The notes under the pieces are model-generated. The model did not search any database, was not told the DNA's origin, and saw nothing but the letters and a program-made list of their open reading frames with translations. Position numbers and translations under genes: made by a program. Positions 47,240-60,425 of a stretch of DNA of 64,000 nucleotides are shown one piece after another. Every line of letters begins with the position of its first letter. The first letter of the stretch is position 1. The DNA lies in NCBI GenBank assembly GCA_034440615.1, contig JAOTOM010005179.1, positions 1,187,001 to 1,251,000 of the forward strand. Reading direction: 5' to 3'. Source of the DNA: Ashinkailepas kermadecensis. Its lineage: Eukaryota > Arthropoda > Thecostraca > Neolepadidae.

Positions 47240-47352
47240 CAATACGGGGTTCGATTCCCCGCGATGCCCGCCCTGCTTGCCAGGGTGGGAGGCAGGCGAC
47301 GCCATATGGTCTCAGCTGCTGAGTGCGTCGTAAAGCAACAATCCAATCCTAA
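47240..47352 (+). mobile_element. tRNA-derived SINE, copy 2 (5'-truncated)
   Basis: Plus strand. A textbook tRNA T-arm with B-box (CGGGG-TTCGATT-CCCCG, 47245-47261) is followed after about 26 bases by the domain GGCGACGCCATATGGTCTC ... GAGTGCGTCGTAAAG (47288-47335) shared with the SINE at 26755-26940. It ends in ACAATCCAATCC, a tail type seen in invertebrate SINEs. No acceptor stem or clear A-box, so it is not a tRNA gene. Confidence 0.7.
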
Positions 47353-49037
47353 TGTTTGCATGTCAAATTTCCTGCCCACACGGTTCATAATTATGCGATT
47401 TGATGTGCAAAAATGTGGTTCGTAAACGTGGGGAATGTGACTATGAGATTTTCCGGAAAAGAATGATATGTCGATATCAATTGTTCGATCACATGGCATA
47501 CACAATGATCTTGCAACAATGCTTGGCCGCAATCCGAACCCAGCCATTTTTGCTAAGCGACATCATGCGCTGGTTGCAATGAGATAAATAAGTGCATCCA
47601 GTTTGGGAATGTATCCGATAATATGGATGCATTATGTTTCAATCCATTTCAATCTTTGTTTACCTGCTTGGCCATTTCTGGAGGCTTGACAAATTTGGGA
47701 TGCCTGTATTGCTATTGCTGGCATTCACATCGCCAAAACTTCGGGACCCATGCCCCTGCTCCTCTCCCGTTCAAATGCGCATACAAAATAGTTCTCGAGT
47801 TTTCAGTCTGCCACATACGAGCCGAATGCTTATGAGCCATAGGGTCCGAATCTTGTGAATAGCGTGTTAAAGACCCTTATGCTCATCGGCCTATAATTGC
47901 GAACCTATGAATGAACCTATGAAAGTATGAACAAATTACTACAGCTTTGAACCCGTGAATATCCCTGAAACTGTATCACCCTGACAAGATTACAGGAAGC
48001 ACGAATCTGTCGAGGTTCTCACACAGCCATTGGCCCTAATACTGTGATACTGATACTGGGCCAGGAACGTCGGGAGCACCAGGACGATCGAGGTCCTCAC
48101 GCAGCCATTGGCCCTGATACTGTGAGGGTCCAGGGACGTCGGGACCACCAGGACGGCCAGAAACTGTTGGTTAGCTGTGGTCCTGGAGTCGAGTGAGGGT
48201 CTTCAGATGGTTGGGGGACTTGAACGGTTGACCCAGCGAGGGGCTTTCGGCCATGTAAGGGCAACGTGACGGTTATGGGCTCAGGTGCGGTCAATATGGC
48301 TCAGGAATTACACAGCATGGCACAGTAATGGGTTTCAATGAGCCCATGGAGTCTTGTTTTCCCAGGCCTAGGCACGGGAGCCCGTCGCAAAAGCTCCGAT
48401 GAAGGGTAGAAAGCTTTAGATTTTGTGAAGCCCAAACGGTGGGAGTACTAGATAACAACAGGCTGTGAATGGGCCAGGACCCTGAGACAGATGTGAGCAA
48501 TTGGCGAGAGGGGAGGGAGCTCGGAGCCCTACGGCACTCAGAACACTGAAATGATCGTGAGCGTGGACTAGTGGTAGGTTAGCGTAGCGAGGACCAAGGG
48601 CTTTGGGTCGTGGGGAGGGGTGTGTAAACGTCACCGAACCCTGGGACGACTGGGAAGCTCAGATGGGTTCTGCAGCAATGACGACCACTGGGGCGGGCCG
48701 AGACCAGTCCATAGTACGGCCAACATCACTACCCGGCATGGACAGGGCCTCAGCTCGAGCAACGATTAGAAGGTGGTTTCAGTAGCTACAAACTGATACT
48801 TCAAAATCAACAGCCTTAGCACTGCTGGACCCTCCTGATAATTTCTTTAAAATCTCCACCTCTCATCGTACTGTTTCAGTCGGCTAATTCATCGATTCGT
48901 GGCAGCATACTAACGATAGGTGATGACATATGCATGCATGCTAAGCCATAAGCAGTGCACGGTTTCGCCGCCACGACTTTGAGTTAGAATCAACTGTAGT
49001 GGAAGAGAGATAGATAGATAGAAATAGAGATACATAG
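47353..49037. other. No gene seen; weak repeats
   Basis: Between about 48010 and 48300 phrases such as GGACGTCGGGA and CAGCCATTGGCCCT recur, a decayed repeat. Otherwise unique. Confidence 0.55.
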
Positions 49038-49275
<238 letters not shown>

Positions 49276-49404
49276 GGGGGAAGGATAGAGATAGGGAAAG
49301 ACAGTTGGAATCAACAGACTAACATCATCCTTGCATGAGTGGGAAATATGTGTCGCAAATGGCACAATAACATTGGGAAAGAGCACCAGTTTTGTTTAAA
49401 GGAC

Positions 49405-49600
<196 letters not shown>

Positions 49601-51945
49601 AGAGAGTGATATATGCTTTGGGAATACAATTGCATTGAAAGATGTATAAATTCCTGGCTTTCTCAAGTCTATGCAAGTGCTGCACAAAAAGAACAATAAT
49701 ACAGCGCAGACTCAGATTACCGATTGAACTTATCATGACTTGTTCAGAACACTGACATTTGCAGGTTCAAGCGTGCCTCATCGAAAACAACTGCGACACG
49801 TTGTTCCATCCGATAGAAATAAATTTCACAGCATGAAAAGACTAGATAAGAACATTGTTAAACCTGAACTTTCGAAATCGATGGCACTCAGGAAAACGTA
49901 ACGAGTGCCACTAAGAAGAAGCGGTATGTTCTTCACCATCTTTGCGAATTGTGGAGTAAAAATGCAAAATGTTTGAACTATTCGGAACTTTTACATCAAC
50001 ATACAAAAAAAAGTATTCTTCTAGACACCGATCGCACCAAAAATCAAATCGGCGTGCAAAATTACCCTGGCTGAACCCTTTCTACTTCGCATTAGCTCGC
50101 ATCGCGCCACGTTCCTCAAGAGTTCGTATTGCGCCACGTTCTTCTAGAGTTGGTATTGCGCCACGTTCTTCTAGGGCGCCCGGAATACATCGTTAGGACG
50201 TTTCAGATGATGTCTCAGTGATCTTACCTGACACTTCCTTCAAATCTGGCACGCGCTTAGAGGGCACAATTTGAAGCTACATATGTTCCGTGGTTTAAAA
50301 ATGTTGATTATTAGGAAAGCTAAACGGAGATCAACTGCTTTTTTAGCTTCATTATCTGCTTTCCCCAGAGACCTGACCTGTGGTCACATTCACTAGTTTT
50401 GCATTTTTCTTTGATAATTTGTATATACACCCATGTTTTCCTTTTAACTATATCTTGTATGGTGTGAGCTAAAATATTTCAATGTGCATCTAAAACTGTA
50501 ATAACATGATGTCATGGTCCGACTTTGACCCACCCTAGCTCCGCTCTAAGGAGCCTATAACGCAATTTGTGTTGGCACAATGCACACACGTCAGGAGACA
50601 GAAGTAGGCCAAATTTAACAAATACGATAGCGTTAACTGTTTGGGTGTCACCTCCCCTACGCTACGAGGATTAAGCGACTCCAATGGCGATGTCAGTAGA
50701 CATGAGATGCATGCAAAATGTCGGGGCCTGTCCGTTATTGGAAAGATATCAATGTGGGAATTTGATAGCGAATATCTGAAGACGTTCGATGATAATGGGG
50801 ATGGGGTGGTGCACTTGGGTTCCTGGATGGAATTGGAGAGAAGCGGTTTCTGCGAAATCAAGCAACATGTTTACAAACATCCTGTTTGCAAACTTTATGC
50901 TTATGAGTGCTTACGAACCTTTGGTGCACAAACATTCGACATGCGAACTTATTCATTATGGATCATGTGTGTTACAAACAGCATGCTATATGAATACAAT
51001 GCATACAATTTTCTTTGCTGCCATATGCACTACCAACATTATGTATAGCAAAAATTTTCTTACGGACATGCTTATTTTCATTTACTGTAGGCAAACTCAC
51101 TTCGCCCGGCAGTAATAGTCCAGGGAAACCTCGTCCGAATCGCGGATACTTGACTCGAAAGACTTCCTGCTAGCTGGTCTTTATTAATTGGACTTTCGAA
51201 TGGCAAAGTGCAGCAGCCGAGAGCTTCTCCGGCTGGCCACACAACTTCGGTTACTCTGCTCAGAGCAGCTTGACAATCCACCCTCGGCGACAACTCCTCA
51301 GCGACTGCTGACCGCTGGGGCCTCCACACATCACTGACCGGCGGCCGTACCACATGACCCGTCACACTGGCGGGAAGTCACGATGGGCAGTCGGCCGGCC
51401 ATCGGCACATAGAAGCTGGCTCAGCAGCTTAGCGAGCCGTACCAACTATTGCAATGTGACGGGACAGCGGCTGGCAAGTTCGAACACCTACAGCTATGAC
51501 TTGGCTACCTAATGTGATACTAAAGGTACTGCTCGAAGCTAATTTCGTTGCATCACGTGAAGGGGGCAGACTGCCCTTCAACGACATTGGTTCCGAATGC
51601 GCCATTCAGGTCCGAATGCGCCGACAGGCACAGATACCGACTAATAATCTAAAATATTTCTGGCGAGGTAGAAGGCCTTTGCAATGGATTTGGGAGCAAG
51701 CTAATGGATTGTTGTATTGTGATGAACTGGATCTTCCATTCATCTTAAACATGCTAGTTCTTCAAACAAAATGTAGGAAGCTTATGCTTTAGCTTGCGAC
51801 GGGCGTCACCTACACTTAGGAAAATACGCGTTAAACCCATGGCGATGAATGGAAGAAAGAGCAAAAGACGGAAACAGCACCACTCGATTGTTTTCCGTCA
51901 GGCGTTCAATGACAGGGGTGCAATCATTACCTTGGCTGAGCTCCT
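49601..51945. other. No gene seen; short 27-bp repeat
   Basis: ATTGCGCCACGTTCTTCTAG repeats three times at 50095-50180 (27-bp period). A plus frame of 135 codons at 50641-51048 has no recognisable domain. Confidence 0.55.
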
Positions 51946-52235
51946 GCTGATCCTGCAACCACTACCTTGCCTGAGATATTGCTGATCCTGCAACCACTAC
52001 CGTGTCTGAAATTCTGCTGATCCTGCAACCACTACCTTGTCTGAGATTTTGCTGATCCTGCAACCATTACCTTGCCTGAGATCCTGCTGATCCTGCAACC
52101 ACTACCTTGCCGGAGATATTGCTGATCCTGCAACCACTACCTTGTCTGAAATTCTGCTGATCCTGCAACCACTACCTTGCCTGAGATCCTGCTGATCCTG
52201 CAACCACTACCTTGCCTGAGATCCTGCTGATCGGC
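51946..52235. repeat. 35-bp minisatellite, ~8 copies
   Basis: GCTGATCCTGCAACCACTAC recurs at 35-bp spacing (51946, 51981 and onward). Unrelated in sequence to the other 35-bp arrays. Confidence 0.95.
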
Positions 52236-53639
52236 CACAGCTGAATAGCAAGCCTAAATATTAAGACTTCGATGATACGTTCCGGTTCATATGCATGCTC
52301 CCGACTAAAATCACGTCCAAATAGTAAATATTGAAACCATTGTCCGAAAACTCTGAGGCAAATTTCCCGGAAGAACCTAGGAGCACAGCTTGCAAGCTGT
52401 TTTCGAAGCTTCTTTGCGAGGTATGGTAGTTCTGGTGACTTGTTTGGAGATTTTTGCACCTCGGAATTAGTCTGCGTTTTCCGCCAAGGAAAGATATTAT
52501 GTACCAGCATCTTATCATATGCCATCATAATGTGAAAAACATGTATTAGGACAACTCGCGAATATAAAAAAAGAAAAGAAGAAAAGCATTTCGCAGTCGT
52601 GTGCAAAACTTCATATGCCACAAACAATACCAGGTTATGCCATTATTTGCATCAGAGGCTCTGCAAATACAAATAGGCTGACGGTGATAACAAGGCCTGG
52701 CAATCCATTGGTGTCAATGAACGCGAACGAGGCCATAATGTTGCATGGGCTATTAGACGTTATGTGCTAAATTAAATATATTTATTAAATACCTATATAC
52801 GAAAATGCTTGCAATGAAACATAAACGTTTTGAAATTATCAGCCGAAACTCAGCATTACGACTTTAATTGTGGAACCCTCCCTTTAAAAACAAAGCGGCG
52901 AAAAAGATCAATACCCAATCAGCCAAGACAGAAAATGAGCCAGATGCGCCATCGCGAAAACCATCAATTAATTATTCGGGTTATTGAGAGTTTCCACCAA
53001 TAGTACATACCGTTCAGTTCCACACCAAGCCGATTTAAGGCAGAAGTGCAGTATTATTGCCAGCGTGATGCAGTAGTTCAGACTGCCATTTATATCATGG
53101 CTTACATGTATCTATGAACTCATTATCGGACTTCATCGCGCAAGTACCTAATTATCCGTCAGGCGAAACATCAAGTTCCGTGGATCCGAAACAAAATGTT
53201 ATAAATCGCCCCACATCCTCCACCAAAATAAACGCAAGCGACCAAGCGCCTCACAAAGCATTAAGTTGGATCTCGTTACTTAATTTTGAAAGGCTTCAGA
53301 TGAGTCAGAATGCTGCGCACGTTAGATGCTAAACGTAAACCTCACTATAATCCTACATGTCTTACACTATATCTTACACTCGTTTTTGTTGATAAATTGC
53401 TTGCAGTTATTGCTTAATTTCAGCTACACGTGACAAGTAATGCAGTTAAAATTCAGACTATTCATCAAAATCTGATCCGGGCAAGCATAAAGCATACAAA
53501 TCTGACAATTCGAAGATCGTCACTTCACAACGTGGCGTCCTCTGGTCGGTGCCAAATCACTTTGTATGCCCCAACACGCTGGCAAATATTTGCTTTATGC
53601 CTGTGTAATGGGCAGTAACAGTCGGCTTCCGGTAAACCT
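52236..53639. other. No gene seen
   Basis: AT-rich unique sequence. A minus frame of 151 codons (52172-52627) starts beside the repeat and has no recognised domain. Confidence 0.55.
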
Positions 53640-54375
53640 TACTTGCCAAGGTACAGCTGTTTACCTACAACAGTCGGTTCCTCACTGGTCAAGGTACCGC
53701 TGTTTGCCTACAACAGGCCGTTCCTCGCTGATCAAGGTATCGCTGCTTACCTACAGCAGTCCGATCCTCGCTGATCAAAGGTACAGCTGGTTACCTACAG
53801 TAGTCGGTTCCTCATTGGTCAAGGTACAGCTGCCTACTTACAACAGCCGGTGTTGGATAAACCTCACTGATCAAGGTACAGCTGCTTACCTGCAACAGCC
53901 GGTGTTGGATAAACCTCACTGGGCAAGGTACAGCTGCCTACCTACAACAGCCGATGTTGGATAAACCTCACTGATCAAGGTACAGCTGCCTACCTACAAC
54001 AGCCGGTGTTGGATAAACCTCACTGGGCAAGGTACAGCTGCCTACCTACAACAGCCGATGTTGGATAAACCTCACTGATCAAGGTACAGCTGCCTACCTA
54101 CAACAGCCGGTGTTGGATAAACCTCACTGGGCAAGGTACAGCTGCTTACCTACGATAGCCGGTGTTGGATAAACCTCACTGACCAAGATACAGCTGCCTA
54201 CCTACAACAGCCGGTGTTGGATAAACCTCACTGGGTAAGGTACAGTTGCTTACCTACAACAGCCGGTGTTGGATAAACCCCACTGACCAAGGTACAGCTG
54301 CTTACCTACAACAGCCGGTGTTGGGTAAACCTCACTGGGCAAGGTACAGCTGCTTACCTACGATAGCCGGTGCCC
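53640..54375. repeat. 52-bp minisatellite, ~14 copies
   Basis: AAGGTACAGCTGCCTACCTA followed by CAACAGCCGGTGTTGGATAA recurs; two unit forms (CTGGGCAAGG and CTGATCAAGG) tend to alternate. Confidence 0.95.
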
Positions 54376-56994
54376 TGCAGGCATGGCTAGTCAAGACACA
54401 GCTGCTCACATACTGAAACTGTTGGTTTATGCATATACTTAGACAGTCGTCAATTATGGGAATAGTATGCCTGGTAGAGTATCTTACTTTCAGCAATGTG
54501 GGGTGGATATGAAGCGCTGCTGGGAAAATATCAAATGGTTCTTGGAATTCGTTTTCTTCCATGAAACATTCATGAAGATGGAGTAAAAGGAGATACATTG
54601 GGTTGGGTTAGGAGGCGGCAACTGCCTGTTGTTCCTGGTGATTTTGCACATGGTGTTAAATTAAAATGATTGCTAATTCCACACCACTCGAACTTTGACT
54701 AAAGCAAATTAGTCAAGACATTCGTGAAATTCAGCACAATAGTCAAGACATTCGTGAAAATGAGTACAGGTTCCGTTGGGTGAAACTCCCTGCTTGCACA
54801 TTTTGCATAGCTTTCGATAGTTTCCAAAGCCTCTAGTTTCTTTGAACTCTGTATTGAACTTTGAACTCTTTGAACTCTGTCATCGGGACGTTCGGACAAG
54901 TGCGTACCCTGACGTGACAAGCTATTTGTGTTTCATCTGGTTAATGATTGTCCCTAACTGCACATTTGGATACTTATTGCGACATAATTTGATGCATCTT
55001 ATGTGGAGATAATTTGAGCGTGGCAAAGATACAATTAGCTACGTGCACGTTTTTTTTCCGGAACGTTGTCAAACGTTTCCTACAGGAAGAGCTCAAGGAA
55101 AACTTTGGCCGTCTATCGTCGCCAGGAGAAAGTTTGCCACGACTGATAAAATGTTTGGATAGCATACCATGTGAAATGTAGCCCATGGTTGTATATTTTT
55201 ATAATGGAATAGACAATGAGGAAGAAAGCATGTAAATGTCCACTAGTGAGGGTCTGGAACGTATATAATGATAAACATGATGCATGCTCATTTACCTGCA
55301 GTGTTTGCAATTCTGATTTCGTCACTGTAACTTCAGAATGTTGCGGCGTGAATATGATTAGTCATGTTACCTACTTACGTAAGGAAAGCAAATATTAACT
55401 TAAATTAATTCTGCAATCAAGTTTGTGAAGGCCATATACTTTCACAATAATTAATTTTTTTTTTTGTGTTCGAACCTGTCCAAGTATTTTCTTTCAGCGT
55501 TCGTTTACCTCTGAGAACAATTTTCACACAATTAACTATGTTTTTTTCAAGCTATGAATTTATATTTTAGCACCATTCCTGTACACATGGGATCTTTCAG
55601 CGGTGAGTTTTGGCACTGTAGGCATCATTCTCTTCTTGGAGTATCTTCTGACGTTACACAGCCATTGCCAAGACAAGCGTACTTCTAAGGAACATATACC
55701 CCACCGTGACCGTACCTGGCTGAATTCGCCAGATATTATTATTCCAAGGATAAAAAGGTGGTGGAGGTTCCAAGGTGGTATGTAAAACGGGGTCGAGGCA
55801 TAATGAAAACTTGAAATGACTTCCCAGGTAATGCAGCCATTTGGATGGACTTTTGTTGACTACTACTTAATACATCCGCGAATCATTTCTGGTCGGCCAG
55901 AGTCGAGTCGTGGTGCGCAGGCGATATGTGGATAAACTTTTCTAAACTTTCTGATGCTATTTATATGACTACAGCACCTAAAACAGTGAACAGAACAGTC
56001 AACACAGTCAACAAGCACTGAATGTACCTTCCCCTCTTCTATTGCTAGCCCTTTTTCTCCAAATTCCCTTATCCCTCCACCCAGTTCCCACTCTCATTTC
56101 TCCCTTCTCTTTACTCCCTAACCGGCTGATCTCCCACGCCATTTATTTCCCCCGGTTGCGTTTTACTTTGGGACAAATACTCCGCACTATAATCATCAAC
56201 ACCTATTCTGAAAATGCCACCGATTGCCTTCGTTATCTTACAGTATGCTCAAATAATGTCCCGTACGTTTCAACGTGGAAATTGATCCTTATTACTAAAC
56301 TAAATTACAAATATTCTTGGACTTCTTTTCGGTAGTGGAGCTCCAAACAGTCTAAATAGGAAGACACAAATCGTTCAAAGTGTTCAAGAGAGGGGAATGA
56401 CAACCTGCTGCTCCATGCTGTTTTTGCGTGGCATTTGGTGCATGTTTTCATCTTCACCCGTCCAGCTGATTATTTCCTTCAGTGACGAACTGGGAGGAAG
56501 GATGACAATTTGTCAATTGCAAGCTGCGGTTTGCGGAGCTGATGGCGCATGCTGTCCAAACGAAACTTCACCACAAACCTCCGAAAAGAAAGCTTCAAAA
56601 CAGTCGGACACATTACTCATGTGATCTGGTCAGATGACGGCAGCATTTTAAAGCTCGGTTAATCCAAGGCTTGCCATATGCACCGGCTGACAGGACGGCC
56701 GATTAAATCATCAGCGGTGGGGGCTGGTGAGGAACAGTGCAGCCGGCTGCGTGACACGGCATCAGCAGACGGTGGCTCCACGACCGGCCGCCGAGCGGTG
56801 GTCGTGTCATCCCGCTTATCCGAGCCCGCATCACAACTCAACATGGCTCACGCTACTGTTCGACATTCCTGCAACGGGACCTGTTCTGTTCAAAAATCTG
56901 TCCAATTAGGTGCAGCGCAGACTCGAACGGAGCGGCACGCGGTGCGGCGAGGCGAGGCGAGGCGAGCGCCGCCAGCCAGCCGCCTCGGACCGCT
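54376..56994. other. No gene seen
   Basis: Unique, AT-rich at first, GC-rich after 56,680. TAGTCAAGACATTCGTGAAA is duplicated at about 54710 and 54741. Confidence 0.6.
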
Positions 56995-57205
56995 CCGACA
57001 TCGAGACACACGCTACACAGCACCTCGGACCTGGCCGAGTCGGCTCCGACCGCTCCGACATCGAAACACGCGCTACACAGCGCCTCGGACCTGGCCGAGT
57101 CGGCTCCGACCGCTCTGACATCGAGACACACGCTACACAGCGCCTCGGACCTGGCCGAGTCGGCTCCGACCGCTCTGACATCGAGACACACGCTACACAG
57201 CGGCC
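56995..57205. repeat. 60-bp minisatellite, 3.5 copies
   Basis: CGCTACACAGCGCCTCGGAC recurs every 60 bp. Confidence 0.97.
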
Positions 57206-57309
57206 TCGTGCTTTTGGTCAGTACAGGCTTTCTTTTACGTGCATGATTTACGATGGGCCATGTGATGCATCGGCCATCTCCATTCTGAATTAGATTATCT
57301 GCGCGGCCG

Positions 57310-57366
57310 GCCGGGACTGGGCCGGGACTGGGCCGGGGCTGGGCTGGGCTGGGCTGGGCTGGGCTG
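57310..57366. repeat. (GGGCT)n short repeat
   Basis: GGGCTGGGCT and GGGACTGGGCC pentamer-like units. Confidence 0.9.
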
Positions 57367-58545
57367 CGTGGCAGTGCCGTGTGACGACCGCCACGCCAAC
57401 TGCACCGTGTCCAGCAGCACCTATAGCGCATTATGAGAATGGGCGTACATTGAGCGTTCCAGATAACGAGCGCCTCAATAGGAATGTTCCCGTTAGCCGA
57501 CTTCGACAGCACGAGACATGTCGGTCTCCGTAAATCACCGTCCGTCTCCGACTGGCGGCCGACGCCGGTCGGCGCACCGCCTGGCGGCCGGCCGGCGAAC
57601 TAAAGCCGAAGCCCTGCCCCCGCGTGCCAGAACGAATGGCCTGAGCTCGCCCGTAACTCGCAGTGGAGAGCGATTGGCCAGGCATTTTCATATACAGATC
57701 GTAAATTTAGCTCGTAGGGTTAACATGTCTTATGGCACTTGCCGGTGTCACACTACGGTAATATTGAAAACCGAACGGTCGGAACAAGTGCGTGAGGTGG
57801 AATAGTCGAGCAACAACTGTGCACAAGTGGTGGAAGTGATTTACAGCGAAAACGCAACCTCTTCCGTCGGATATTTATGGATTTTTGACACAAGTGCGGC
57901 TGGTAAGAGACAGTTATTCGCTCGTTTCCCTTGGCATTCAGCGCTTAAATTTATTGCTCGCCCAAACAATACGAAGGTGGCCGAAATTTTTGAAGCCTTC
58001 TCGTCGTGCGTGGGGCGTGCGGCGTGTGCCGAGACAAATTTATTGGACAATTACGGCGTGTTAAGCACACTTTTAGTGCCTTCTTGTGTGGATCATTAAG
58101 ACACCCAACCCGAAAGGGTTACGCTCGACCGCCAAGTGTGAACAGCGCCATCCTCTGGATTTACGAGCGAGGGCGGCCGCGCCCGACCACCGCTGCATTC
58201 CGCTCTGCCCGACACAGTCGCATAGTTTGCGCTCGGCAAACGACAACAAGCACGCGCTGCTGGAGCGGCTCCAAGCAGTGTGGCGGCGTGACGGTGGCCG
58301 GCAGCGGCAGCGGCAGAGGCAGCGGCAGCGGCAGCGGCAGCGGCCAGCTCGCGCACCCCCCGGGTGCCCAATTGGCCGCCGGTCGGCAAAGTCGGGCGCC
58401 GTGTCGCCAGGCAATGTGGCGCGCGCCGCGCTAGGCGCCGGTCGACCGTCACAGCCGGGCTTCCGTCTGGCGGCAGCGTGACATAGCACTGTGACGGGTG
58501 GCAGGCACTCTCTGTGACTGGCGTGACTGGCGCCAGTGCGTCGCC
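57367..58545 (+). promoter_or_regulatory. Likely Scr 5' flank and leader
   Basis: GC-rich sequence upstream of the Scr ATG; the transcription start is not evident. A consensus-like donor, CTGGTAAGA (about 57898-57906), and two short upstream open frames (57877-57888 and 58414-58434) suggest a spliced or regulated leader, if this DNA is transcribed. A GGCAGC trinucleotide tract lies at about 58301-58345. Confidence 0.4.
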
Positions 58546-59203
58546 ATGAGTTCGTACCAGTTCGTAGATAGCCTGTCGAACTGGGCGGCCCAGCGAGTGC
58601 AGGAGGGCGGACAGGTGAGCGGGGCAGAGTACTACAGCCAAAACTACGGCGCCGCCGCCTGCTACGGCCAGCAGCAGCAGCCCACCCACTCGCAGCTGTA
58701 CAACTACAGTGCGGCACAGCAGCCGCAGCCGCCGCAGCAGCCGCAGCAACAGCCTCAGCCGCAGCCTCAGCCGCAGGCGCAGCCGCAGCCGCAGCCGCAG
58801 CCGCAGCCCATGCCGGCGGGTGACTTCCGAATGCTGCACCCGGCAAGTTCACCGGCTCTCCCGGCCAAGTCCAAGCCGGTGGCGGCCGTGTCGTCCCAGG
58901 CGTCGGCCTCGGCACCGGCGCCGCCGGCCACGGCCACCACCTCCTCGTCGTGCAAGTTCGAGCCGGGCGTGGGCTCGCCGCAGGACCTGAGCACCTCGTC
59001 GACGCCCAACCCGCCGGCGGCGTCGCAGCAGTCGCCGCGCTCGACGGCGAGCACGGGCAGCAGCTCGAGTGGTGATCAGGCTGCGGGCGCGGCCGCCGCA
59101 GGCGCCGGCACCGGCTCGGCAAACAATAATAACGAGAAGGACGCCAAGTCGGAGGTGACGCGACAAGTCTATCCCTGGATGAAGCGCGTTCACATCGGAA
59201 CAA
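58546..59203 (+). CDS. Scr: Sex combs reduced (Scr) homeodomain protein, exon 1
   Basis: Encodes residues 1-219 plus the first base of codon 220. The ATG at 58546 (TCGCCATGA) starts the Hox N-terminal motif MSSYQFVDSL. Then follow a Tyr-rich stretch (29-54), a Gln/Pro tract with QP dipeptide repeats (59-90), SCKFEP (135-140), the Scr hallmark SPQDLST (144-150), a Ser/Ala/Gly/Asn-rich linker, and the extended hexapeptide VYPWMKRVHIGT (208-219), diagnostic of Scr/Hox5-class proteins. The exon ends at GTGAGT (59204-59209) in phase 1, like ftz. The homeobox exon is not in the window, so the intron exceeds 4.8 kb. Insect Scr usually continues NSLASCY after SSYQFV; here it is DSLSNWAAQRV. Scr is a nuclear factor that sets labial/first-thoracic segment identity in insects and works with Exd through the YPWM. 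Confidence 0.95.
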
Positions 59204-59414
59204 GTGAGTACCGACCGGCCGGCCGGGTGGTCAGCGGCCGCCCGACGCTCAGCCCGTGTACTGGCCACGTCTGCGGCCGTCAACCATTCTGCTCATGTCT
59301 ATAATAATTCACACTGCAGGACAAATATACGGCGAGTGTGCCGGACACGGCGCAGCGGCCGGTCAATGTCGTCGCGGCCATCGCGTCACATCAAACACAA
59401 ACAATCGCCGCCCA
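59204..59414 (+). other. Start of the Scr intron
   Basis: Begins with GTGAGT; no acceptor or homeobox sequence is seen anywhere up to 64000. Confidence 0.8.
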
Positions 59415-59705
59415 GTTGGAGCCGTGCTCGATGCCGTGCCCCGCCGCCCCACTGAACCGTGCTCGAGACCGTGCCCCGCCGCCCCACTGAGCTGTGCTCG
59501 AGACCGTGCCCCGCCGCCCCACTGAGCTGTGCTCGAGACCGTGTCCCGCCCGCCCCACTGAGCTGTGCTCGAGACCGTGCCCCGCCGCCCCACCGAGCCG
59601 TGCTCGAGGCCGTGTCCCGCCGCCCCGCCGAGCCGTGCTCGAGACCGTGCTCGGCCGCCCCACCGAGCCGCGCTCGACGCCGTGCCCAGCCGCCCCACCG
59701 AGCCG
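59415..59705. repeat. 35-bp minisatellite in the Scr intron, ~8 copies
   Basis: GTGCTCGAGACCGTGCCCCG with CCGCCCCACTGAGC recurs at 35-36 bp. It starts only about 210 bp after the Scr donor site. Both strands show long open frames of repeat origin. Confidence 0.95.
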
Positions 59706-60234
59706 CTTTCGCTGCCGTCGACGCTCCCCTCCCTCGACCTCGGCTGATGGAGCGGCTTTTTATTCGCTTGCAACGTCCGAAATGCGCCATTTATTCCGGC
59801 CGCCGTGACACCGTTGTCCGGATGTGACCTGGCTTCCGGTACGTCCGCGCATCGCCCGGCCACCGCAATACGTCTTCTTTTTTTCGCCGACCCCTGTACA
59901 TTCAGACGGCGTCCACGCGGTCTCCCTGGAGACGGTGCGCTGAGCCGGCTCCGACCCCGCATCACTGGGCCGGCACAGCTGACACCCCTGTATCCGAGGC
60001 GGATAGGGAGAGGGGGCTGCACTATTCCGCCGAATTTAAGCCATCACACCACCATCGAGCAGACAGCAGTGCGGCGGGTTGGAAACCAAATAGGAATGGC
60101 TGCAAAGTTTGATCCAGACTGTCTACGACATGGCCACATGCGTGCAGGTGAAGTCGGCAGCGTGCCGCCGCCTGCTGCCACTGACCCTGCCCGGCCTCTC
60201 CGGCGACACCGTGTTCACGAGCCGTGCTCAGACC
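59706..60234. other. Scr intron, no gene
   Basis: GC-rich unique sequence; CGCCATTTATTCC near 59785 is a PHO/Hox-like motif of low weight. Confidence 0.5.
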
Positions 60235-60425
60235 GGCAGTGCTCCGCCATCAGAGCACCACTCACCCCCTCAGAGACCACCTCCGGCTGCTCTGTGGCTC
60301 AGCAGATCTCCGGTCACACGGCGCCCGGCCATCCGCCATCAGAGCACCACTCAGCCCCTCAGAGACCACCTCTGGCTGCACTGTGGCTCAGCAGATCTCC
60401 GGTCAGACGGCGCCCGGCCATCCGA
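60235..60425. repeat. 89-bp tandem duplication
   Basis: CGCCATCAGAGCACCACTCA occurs at about 60245 and 60334, with the rest of the 89-bp unit largely conserved. Confidence 0.9.

Noticed and set aside
47245..47261. A functional tRNA gene
   Set aside because: A perfect T-arm is present, but no acceptor stem, D-arm or anticodon arm pairs correctly upstream; the SINE domain downstream explains it.
50641..51048. A 135-codon plus-strand gene
   Set aside because: No recognised domain, no splice or promoter context, and overlapping frames of similar length; cannot be supported.
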